A DNA stretch of 64,000 nt from Fusarium oxysporum f. sp. lycopersici 4287 (Eukaryota > Ascomycota > Sordariomycetes > Hypocreales > Nectriaceae). The notes below the pieces were generated by a model. That model worked only from the letters and a program-made list of their open reading frames with translations. It did not search any database and was not told where the DNA came from. The stretch covers positions 1,765,113-1,829,112 of the forward strand of contig NC_030991.1 in the NCBI RefSeq assembly GCF_000149955.1, in the 5' to 3' direction. Shown here one piece after another: positions 56,112 through 64,000 of the stretch (positions are counted from its first letter, which is position 1; each line of letters starts with the position of its first letter). Made by a program: the position numbers and the translations under genes.

Positions 56112-56833
56112 AAGAGCTTCAGAAATTGTCCAAACCGGCTGGCAATGCAGAGAGTTTTGGGCCAGCTAGCTCCATCGCGCAATAGTAGTCTCTAATACTC
56201 TTCAACAGTTTGCCTTTCAGCTGACGTTGATACCAAAAGTGGGATTTAATGACGGCGCCAGGTCGAATAGATGCCTTACAAAGCCGCCAGAGCAGCATCT
56301 AGTATTACTCGTTCAATTTGATATAACCCCCCATTGTATTACTGCTTGATTTGGTCTCATCAGATTATTCCTCGTGACTAGATAAAATAAAGTAGTAGAT
56401 GTTGTTCTGTTTAAATTCCAACTCGTGAGCTGCTCTGTGCTGCATAACCCTTACCCCAGATCGGCGCTAGCTAACCCTAAGCACCATTCAGGGACTCACC
56501 TTCGACCAAAGCGACGAGGCCGCAATAATGTACGTTGGCCCCGCAACCCCATTTTGGTGGAGAATTTGACTCATATCGCCTGCGAATAATACATAGGGCT
56601 GTCTCATACTTTTGCGCCCAACCTAGCAAGCTAGATTGGCTCACCTGGGGCCCTCGCCCCACATAAGGTAAAGGGTAATGATCTTTCGATACGTCGATGG
56701 ATAACTTGGGTTAGTCAGCCTGCATAAAGCCATCAGATCATCTAGCAGGAACTGATCAGCTGGCAGGTATGTGTTTCCTCATCACCGTCCTCATATGATG
56801 TGAAAATTCTCAACACACAAGATCGTCAAAGCC
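56112..56833. other. Intergenic, promoter of the STAND gene
   Basis: No gene recognised; the last few hundred bases should carry the promoter of the NACHT protein. Confidence 0.5.
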
Positions 56834-59800
56834 ATGTCGACAGGTTTTGAAGCGCTCGGCGCGGCAAGCGCTGTTCTGCAAGTAATTTCGTTCGCACGAG
56901 ACTTAATAGTCACCTGTAAAGGTATCTACGATGGAAAGCTGACGTCTGAAGAAAATCTCGAACGCCACGCCCAGCAAATGTCGGATGCCGTTGATCGAGT
57001 CCAGATTCGTTGCGAAGTGATGGCAAAGCTGCACCCACAGGTCAACAACAACGAGCTTCAAGCCATTGCCAAAGCTTGCAAGGAATCTGCGCAAGAGCTG
57101 AAAAAGGAGGCTCGATTCGTGACTGGTTTATGCGACAAACGTAATCTACTGCATGCTATTCATGCTACGCTGAGAGGAGCCAGGCATCGGAAGAAGATTG
57201 AGCTTCTGGAACTCTCGCTGTCGAGGTATACGCAGGAAATGGAAACCGAGATAATGTCGCATTTATGGTGAGTCTCCGTCAGTGATAGCTGTCCTCGAGT
57301 TAATCAATGATTATTATAGTTCGCGGAGCTATGCAATCACATTACAGCAAGAAGAAGGGTTTCACCACCTTGCAGCCGATACTCAACGCCTCGTGAGACA
57401 ACTCGCACGTGGTCACACTAGACTTGAAGATCTCATCAAAGAGGGCAGTACTCAGATGCGGGATACATTGGCCCATGAAGCGGCTAAAATTGAGCAATCC
57501 GTCAACCTACACACGACAACCCAAGCCCTCGCATTCAGTACTGCTGCAGAATCAAGGAAAGCATGCGATATCTTTTTGCGAAGCCTCAAGACCTCCAACA
57601 TGAATCAGCGATATAACGATGTTCTGGACTCGAGGGAGGCGACATTCAAGCGGATATTCTCGTCTTATGAACCTATGGAAACTACCGACAACGAGTCTGA
57701 AATGTCTGGATCATCTGACACAGCGAGATACCCCACCTGGATGAGTGACAGGGACGAGGTTCATGGGTCTTGGGCTTCTTTCACTGAATGGTTGCAATCA
57801 GACGGTAAACTATTTTACATTCAAGGCAAGCCAGGATCTGGAAAAAGCACCCTTATCAAATTTATTCTGGATCATGAAAGAACCAAAGAGCTGCTCCAAC
57901 GTTGGAGTTCAGATGTCATGATCGTGCATCATTTTATCTGGAAAATTGGATCCCATGAACAGAACAGCATCAAAGGTCTCTTATGCTCATTGCTGTACCA
58001 AAAGCTGCGAAACAAACGGGATTTGATCCAGCATACACTATGCCGCTTCACACATCTTTCCTCACACACCGAGTATAGTGACTGGTCTATCAAAGATTTG
58101 GATGCTGTTTTGCAATATGTCTCCAACAAGAATGTTAGACATCTGTGCATTTTCATCGATGGCCTCGATGAAATTCGAAATGAAGACGGCTATCGCAAGC
58201 TAATTCAGTCGATTGAGGGTATCTTGAATCTTCCCAATGTCAAGTTATGTATTGCTACCCGACCAGAGGTCCAGATCATGAGGTGGCTTGAGGTCATGAA
58301 CCCACCTGGAATCCTACTTGAAGACCTAACGAGACCTGACATGCGCATCTTTGTACGCGAAAAGCTCAAACCTTTGCTTTCAGGTCAATGCATTTCATTC
58401 AGCACTTACGAAAAGCTAACAGAACGGCTCGTTGACAAAGCCCAAGGGGTGTTTTTGTGGCTCCAAATCGCAACTCGAAGTCTCATTGAAGGGATCGAGA
58501 ATGATGATTCAGATGATCTTCTCTTTGCTCGTCTGGATCAACTTCCTGCAGATCTTGAGAGGCTATATATCGATATGTGGCGAAGGCTAAACGAGAATAA
58601 CTCCGTGTATCGAGAAACAGCTGCAAGATATTTCCGCTACGCTCTCCAGCAGACGACGGTTTTCACGATGTACTACTGGAACAATTATCGTTGTGACGGC
58701 AGCTTAACGGATTTGCCCACATTATTTCAAGTCGCATGTGCTGAAAACATCGAAACACAACAAACTATTCTCAGAAGCTCAGACAGGATGGGCCTTGCGC
58801 GAATTCGACAGTTATGCGATGAGACAAAACGCTCTATACTCACACGTTGCGCAGGGCTCTTACAGATTGAGCCACAATCAGTCCAGCCCTTTACCACGGA
58901 TGATTTCACATCCGAAGATGTACGCAACACCGTCGATCCGGCATTGAGCCGCATATCATTTATCCATCGCACGGCCCACGACTTCTTGAGAGACACGGAA
59001 GCTGGCCGAAGTATCCTAGGATGGGGGTCCCTGTCCGAAACAGTCATGCATACCCGCCTTTTTAACGGTTTACTCTGTCTTCTTGTTACCTGTAACACCC
59101 ATTGGGGGATTATAACAAAAGCCGACAGCATCTTCGACAAGATCATCAAATTATCAGAACTCGAAGGAAGTAGGGGACTAGAAGTCGCTATTAACATGCT
59201 TGATATCATGAAGCCCCTTTACGACAAGCAGCTGATCCGATCCAATGAGTATCCGTGGGATCCTCAAGTTCCATTCTTGAGTAACTTGATAGGGTATTCT
59301 CAATTCGATGAATTCGTTATATCGAGCCTCACAAGGGAAGCTTCAACTCGCTTGGCTACCGATATCTTGCGCAATGGGTGGATCCCCGATCAACCCATTG
59401 GAGATAGGGTGCCATCAACGAGACTTGTCAACGCATTGCTTTCATTAGGTGCTGACCCACACGATTATGGCGTTAACCATAGTATCCATTGTTATGAGAC
59501 CCCCTTCGCGAGAAAAGGAACAGCTCTCACCAATCTCCTTCTGGCATTTCTCTCTTGTAGAGCATATTGTCCTGTTCAAAGCGGCAGTGACGATGATTCT
59601 ACTAAGAATGGCTGGGAATCGCACAACGAGCGCCTTTGTGAGATTATAAAAGTGGGAACAAGTATGGCAAAGGTTTGCCAGGACTTGAATGCGACAGTTC
59701 TACTGGTTGGGGGCTTCCAGCAAGATGAGATGGGAATACCTTCCTCAGTGTCGAATCTAGAGAAACCTATCATGGGTTTCGGCAACATTTGCGTTCTATA

Positions 59801-60368
59801 TGAGGTAAGCCTGCAGTTTCTACTGTTGTACCTCTTATCCGGGCCTACCAGCGGCCTCGCCCAGACAATCTTGAGAGGCCCGGATGCTCAGGAGCTCTAT
59901 TCAAGACTTCAAAATCCGTCAGCAAAAATACGCTTCATTTTGACCATGGAAACAGCATCGGGATTGTTGCGTGAAAGAGTGAGGACTCTAAAATGTCACC
60001 GAATTCCATCACGGTCGCCTGACTTTGCGCCAAGGATTGCGCAATACTATCGTGAAGCTGGCATAACAGGCATTCCTAAGAAAGACCGGGTATTGAGCAA
60101 CAGTGAGACCGATCTTGAGATTGTTACTAAACTTATCAAACACCCAGATGCGGAAGAAATTGAGTATGAGACTGCGGTCCTTGCTTTAATTGATGAACAA
60201 CTGGGATTCTGTACCTTGGAACAAGCTGGCATCTCTCCTCCCATCCGATTTTTTGAATCATTATGCGACACCCATCGGCGTCTTTTTCCTGTGACATTCC
60301 GAAGGCTCGAGCTCTGCGCCTCTAATGTGGATGATAGCGAGGGATCAGCTTATGAGAGCACGAGCTGA
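56834..60368 (+). CDS. STAND/NLR-like protein: HeLo-like N-terminus plus NACHT ATPase, 1160 aa
   Basis: Two exons, 56834-57267 and 57320-60368 (52-nt intron, donor GTGAGT, acceptor TATAG); the join makes SHLCSRSYAITLQ. Residues 1-120 (GFEALGAASAVLQVISFARD) match the helical N-terminal domain common in fungal STAND proteins. A NACHT module follows: Walker A GKPGSGKST at about 314-322, Walker B LCIFIDGLDE at about 420, then a helical winged region (LPADLERLYIDMWRRLNENN) and RISFIHRTAHDFLRD. The C-terminal 450 residues have no ankyrin, WD40 or TPR repeats that I can see. By family knowledge such proteins are switches in heterokaryon incompatibility or fungal immunity, oligomerising on ligand binding. 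Frame is fully open. Confidence 0.85.
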
Positions 60369-60687
60369 GTTAGGGCGCCTCCAAAAAAAACGATCAAGCT
60401 ACTGAACATCATGAAGGCGGCGCAAAGCTAAGTGGGCCACTATCACGATGCAAAATGCTAAGATGCTACCTCTCGCATGTACGGATGGACAGCCAAGATC
60501 AAATGAGCACTTGATTTTCTTTCTAAAGGAGCGGCAAGAGTCGGTCTCTTGTACTCATGTTCAGTCTGCCGATCGTCTAGGCAACAGGATGCCGCCTGCT
60601 ACACCCCTTTTATCCGGCTCACTTTCGGTGAAAGTGGAAATTCGCGGTCTTTCATTGGCTCACACCCCTAATCAAGCATGTAGAGCA
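60369..60687. other. Intergenic between the STAND gene and palindrome cassette 2
   Basis: No gene recognised. Contains a near-palindrome at about 60620-60640 (CACTTTCGGTGAAAGTG). Confidence 0.5.
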
Positions 60688-60816
60688 GAAATGCGCCGCA
60701 TTTCCACTTCTGCACCAATCAGAATCTCCATTTTCTTACCCCGAATTTCCCCTCTGGAAATGCGCCGCATTTCCATTTAGGCCTGTAAACCGAGAACGCG
60801 AAATGCGCCGCGTTTC
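60688..60816 (+). promoter_or_regulatory. Cluster of three GAAATGCG palindromes (cassette 2), upstream of the OrsD-type gene
   Basis: Palindromes at 60688-60704 (arms GAAATGCG and CGCATTTC around C), 60755-60775 (arms TGGAAATGCG and CGCATTTCCA around C) and 60800-60816 (arms GAAATGCG and CGCGTTTC, one mismatch). The first two GAAA cores are 68-69 bp apart, as in cassette 1; the second-to-third distance is 44 rather than 55 bp, about one helical turn less. The ATG of the OrsD-type gene is 183 bp downstream, so a promoter role is likely. Confidence 0.75.
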
Positions 60817-60998
60817 TTCCACGAACGCCCGTGCCAACCATGTAGACGACCGCGCTCTTAAACTTTACAGCATGTAGTAATTTCGGTTGCGTCGATTAGG
60901 AGGAAGGAAGCAGCAATCAAGCTCTCTCTTTATTCTTGGCTAAATGTGGCTCCCTAGAGGATATCTGATACTCTTGCTGCCTTCTCAACTTTATCAAT

Positions 60999-63542
60999 AT
61001 GACAGGTCTCGCGACGTACACTGATGCTATTGTCACATTGCGGCCGAGTCAGCTCCAAAAGCTCGAGAGTCTCGGCTTGTACTACAATTCGCCAGAGCCA
61101 GCAATAATTTGCGTCGAATGCGGCTTCGCCATTAACCCTGCACGCGCGCCGCGTCACCCAGGCGACAAGCATCATATAACTAAGTCTGCCCGCCGTGGTT
61201 TGAAGCCACTAATCTATTCTCTCAATCTTCCAAACCCAGAGACACTTCCACTGCGATCAAACGGCTCGCCGCCACACCCATACCTTACGGTATATAAGGG
61301 TTCGGCCTGTAAACATTGTGGTCTTCGCTCTATCAGCGAAAAAGTCTTACTAGCCCATGTCAAATCAAAGCACAGCAAAGACATCAAGCTCGCAGCTCGA
61401 CAACAGACGCGACACTGGCTGAGTGATCACATCCAGCAAGGCTTGTCATTTCAGAGCTGGTCGGCGAACGATATCCGAAGGTCATGGATTATCACCGACA
61501 ATAACCCTAGCCGTGGCTCTCTACCTTGTAGTACTCTCTTACAAGCTTGTCCAGACGCCGTTAAGCTGCTGGCCCAAAAGCTCTTTGCTGATGAGTGTGC
61601 AAGATTAGGGGGTGTAGAAGGAGGCCGTACGAGACGATATGACAGCGCAGCACCGGTATCTATCGCCTTACAGACGAATTGGATGCGGCGTACTGGCTGG
61701 GAAACGATGTTCCAAGATACACGTCGTAATATCCTTGTTGCGCTTACGGAGTTACCTAATTGTAGGACCAACCAGCCTATGCCCCTGGGTATCCAGGGAG
61801 AAGAAGTAATCTATAGCCTAGCGCGAGACGAACGAAAATTGGCATCGATGATGGTAGCGCTTGATCGCCTCCTCGACCAATGCGGCGAGACCGTTCGGAG
61901 GACCGATGTATGCCTGAGAAGATGGCTTCGTTCCAGGTTCCCAGACCGCCCCTACAAAGCGCCCTTCGAGCTGGTGGCAAAGCCGTCTTCTGAGAAGGTC
62001 TACCGGAAGGAACTAAAGCGCTTTATCTGCTTCTGGCTTCGACTGTCCCGACTATTACCGACAACTATGCGGGCAATTACAGGGCGAGGGTTGAACAGAC
62101 ATCAGTTTAGAGCTCTTCGTGAGCTCTGGGTGGATGGTGTCTGGCAGTCTGAGGAGCCTGCTGATATGGACCGTACAGATAACCAGGATGGAGGGTAGAG
62201 TATGAATGATCATGAGAGTGGAGATGATGGGGGTGAAGAAGAGGAGAATGATGATGATGATTATGGTGATGAAGAGGATGAAGGCGAGGACGAAAGTGAA
62301 TGTGAGGAGAGTGATGGACACGATACATCGGAATATGACAGCCAGAGTAGTGTGGCTATAGAAGCAGATGATCTCTCTGACGCCGAGTCGACTTCCGCTT
62401 GGTCTTTGGACAACCAGGAGCAACTCTCCCAAGACCCCGCGGCCGACGTCTTACTGCGCTTTTGTTACTTTGCTATCGCCGAGGACTTTGAAGGTGGGCT
62501 CGCGAGCTCGACGATGCTAGTGTACTTCAGTGCTGTACGCGGGCTGTCAACCCCTAACGGCAACGAATACCTCCCTCCTCACCGGTTCACCCCTGTCCTA
62601 GCGAGACTTATATACTGTTCTCGGTTGGTCTTTCTCGAAGCCGTGCTGCCTCATTTCTCACGTATCTACGGTGGTATTGCACGCCCACCGCGTCACGGGC
62701 TGCTGCGAAGGCTCAATGCGGCCCGGCGCGAGTACATGTGTGATGGCACGTTATCGCCCATGGGCGAATTCTTGAGTCTCTTGTCTTACGGCAACGCTCT
62801 TCGACGGTCTCAAGGGTCCAATTTCCGATTCCATTGGAGCGATGACGGCGAGGTACTGTCCTGGAATGGCAACCAACGACTTTCGATGGTGGACTTTCGT
62901 GGCCTGGCTTGTAAAGTGCTGCGCTCAGTCACAGCATCGTGTTCCCGTTTGATGTATGATTGGGAGCCTACTCACCTCGATTTGTCGCTGATTCGAGATA
63001 ATCTATCAACGACAACACCGGGCTACTCCTTCGTATCCGATCCCGTCAATCAGCTAACAGATGCCTACCCCGAGTTACTACTGAGAGCATGCATATCCCC
63101 GGTCGACGGTCTGCTCCAAGAACAGGGTCAAAACCAGAGTACCTGGGATGCCAAAGCCGCTCGCGCATATTTGGAAGCCCACGATGATCACTTGAAGGGA
63201 CTAATGGTGCTTTGTAACTTTGACGGCGGCCAGTGCGCACGGATTACGGAGCTGTTGACGCTTGAGTGTTTCAATACTGCTTCAAGAGAGCGAGGTATTG
63301 GCTTATGGGATGGAAAGATGTGCTCCATCATTAGACACCACAAGGCTCGACTAGCAACCAACAACGAGTTTTACGTCGTACGCTTCTTCTCCAAACCTGT
63401 CTCCCGGCTCATATTCCAGTACCTCGTCTACATACGGCCAGTCGCCATAACAATCTTGCTTAAATGTTTTGATATTGAGCATACCAACGCGCTTCTCTTC
63501 TCGCCGCTCTCTCAAGTAGGGCAAAAATCAACAACACCCTAG
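60999..63542 (+). pseudogene. OrsD (DUF3505)/telomere-linked-helicase-like N-terminal half, split by one in-frame TAG
   Basis: Two frames, 60999-62198 and 62202-63542, are one frame interrupted by a single TAG (62196-62198). Part 1 carries zinc fingers ICVECGFAIN...HPGDKH and CKHCGLRSISEKVLLAHVKS-KH (C-x2-C-x12-H-x4-H), then SFQSWSANDIRRSWII, as in OrsD/DUF3505. Part 2 begins with an acidic stretch of about 40 Asp/Glu-rich residues, then a long helical region ending MVLCNFDGGQCARITELLTL and IIRHHKARLATNNEFYVVRF, which resembles the GQAPRGTEL...HHK region preceding RecQ-type helicase domains in fungal telomere-linked helicase-like proteins. The frame ends at a repeat insertion (63523-63640) before any helicase motif. 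The TAG may be TGG or CAG changed. Translation readthrough or an error could also explain it. Confidence 0.65.
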
Positions 63543-63640
63543 TAACCAATGACCAAATCAACTCTACTAGAGTTGATTTTACTGACCCACTTTAAACCTT
63601 GTAGGGTTGATTATTGCCAGGGTGTAGAGTTGATTTAACA
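63523..63640. repeat. Small MITE-like insertion with AAATCAACTCTA motifs
   Basis: The motif AAATCAAC(TCTA) occurs four times in both orientations within about 118 bp: at each end and as a 25-bp perfect palindrome at 63555-63579 (arms AAATCAACTCTA around C). It interrupts the OrsD-type reading frame after FSPLSQVG. Ends are approximate and no clear target duplication was seen. Confidence 0.6.
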
Positions 63641-64000
63641 TTATTCTGTATATGGAAATAGTAGTGCTGATCAGAACAGGGGCTCACCCCGGAGCGCGAC
63701 GCGTCCTCTCGCGTAAAGTGTTATGGAGCTATACTGTTTGAAAGTTTCATCGTCGATTGAAGCACAATCGTTATTCAGATCTTACTATTAGTGATCAAGT
63801 CACTATGACAATCACTATGACGGCTTCGCAATTGCAGCCTGAACCGTCCAGTACAATTCATCCCTACGTTCTTCTCCCTACATATCGCCTACTCGTGTAT
63901 CAGATTTGTGGGTTCGTGTCGCACTGGATGTGCTTAAAGTGGATTGAAGGTCGGGTCATTCATAATGAGCAGCAGTAGTGAGTTGATTGGTTCTATCTTC
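63641..64000 (+). other. Possible start of another OrsD-like gene, leaving the window
   Basis: A frame from 63757 (inner ATGs at 63805 and 63817) reads HPYVLLPTYRLLVYQICGFV, similar to the start of OrsD-type domains (a PTYRxLIC-x2-CG pattern, here with one Cys lost), but stops at 63978. A near-palindrome GGAGCGCGACGCGTCC (63691-63706) upstream shares the CGCGACGCG core with the third palindrome of cassette 1. Too short to be sure. Confidence 0.3.

Noticed and set aside
62055..62432. Minus-strand frame with long hydrophobic runs (125 codons)
   Set aside because: It is the antisense reading of the Asp/Glu-rich stretch of the OrsD-type gene; GAT/GAG repeats read backwards as Ile/Leu/Phe codons.
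1..64000. Starship 'captain' tyrosine recombinase (DUF3435)
   Set aside because: I looked for the R...H-x-x-R...Y recombinase pattern around the zinc-finger and STAND genes and did not see it; the OrsD-type protein is a different family.
1..64000. CRISPR arrays, rRNA and tRNA genes
   Set aside because: No regularly spaced repeats with unique spacers and no rRNA sequence were seen; I could not recognise a convincing tRNA cloverleaf, though a dedicated scan (tRNAscan-SE) would be decisive.

Overview
This window looks like a filamentous ascomycete (fungal) chromosome segment rich in transposons. The evidence is spliceosomal introns of about 43 to 95 nt with fungal-type donor, branch and acceptor sites, fungus-specific protein families (rhodopsin-domain membrane protein, NACHT STAND protein, OrsD/DUF3505 zinc-finger protein, fungal transcription-factor domain), Fot1/pogo-type DNA transposons and a Tad-like LINE. 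I cannot fix the genus. Several dead genes carry stop codons explained by C-to-T or G-to-A change in CA/TG context, as expected from RIP or a similar process. All calls come from reading the sequence; no database search was run.

Layout. 1-390: 5' end of a rhodopsin-domain membrane-protein gene leaving the window. 390-4488: no gene seen. 4489-6066: calpain-family protein whose active-site Cys position reads Ser. 7491-10473: a complete pogo-like DNA transposon (TA target duplication, about 160-bp inverted ends, intact 785-aa transposase). 10490-11355: wreck of an NAD(P)-binding (NmrA-like) gene. 11900-13760: a second transposon riddled with stops. 13860-20010: a Tad-like LINE on the minus strand, lacking its reverse transcriptase core and interrupted by a complete Fot1-like element (14261-16466). 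20285-31410 is the most gene-like block: quinone-oxidoreductase-like enzyme, a possible hypothetical gene, an orphan Nup98-like nucleoporin, a BTB/POZ protein, a decayed relative of the Fot1-like element, and a lactate/malate dehydrogenase-like gene.

31411-47284: LINE scrap, a RING-H2 pseudogene, a bZIP factor, three MITEs (two sharing an interior but with different ends), a bHLH gene with an apparent frameshift, a CBM21 PP1-targeting subunit, an inverted-repeat element and a transcription-factor pseudogene. 47285-51409: short-chain dehydrogenase with a frameshift in a T8 run, an OrsD-domain scrap, and a probable secreted 539-aa protein. 53473-56111: a cluster of three GAAACGC-type palindromes and a 1.7-kb long inverted repeat. 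56834-63542: a 1160-aa HeLo-like/NACHT STAND protein, a second triple-palindrome cluster, and an 848-codon OrsD/telomere-linked-helicase-like reading frame broken by one TAG.

Most novel: the two homologous triple-palindrome cassettes, one directly upstream of the OrsD-type gene; the MITE pair whose terminal and subterminal motifs have changed together; the orphan Nup98 ending just after its autoprocessing site; and enzymes with changed catalytic residues (calpain C-to-S; dehydrogenase with Arg at the substrate-specificity position and Thr at the mobile-loop Arg).
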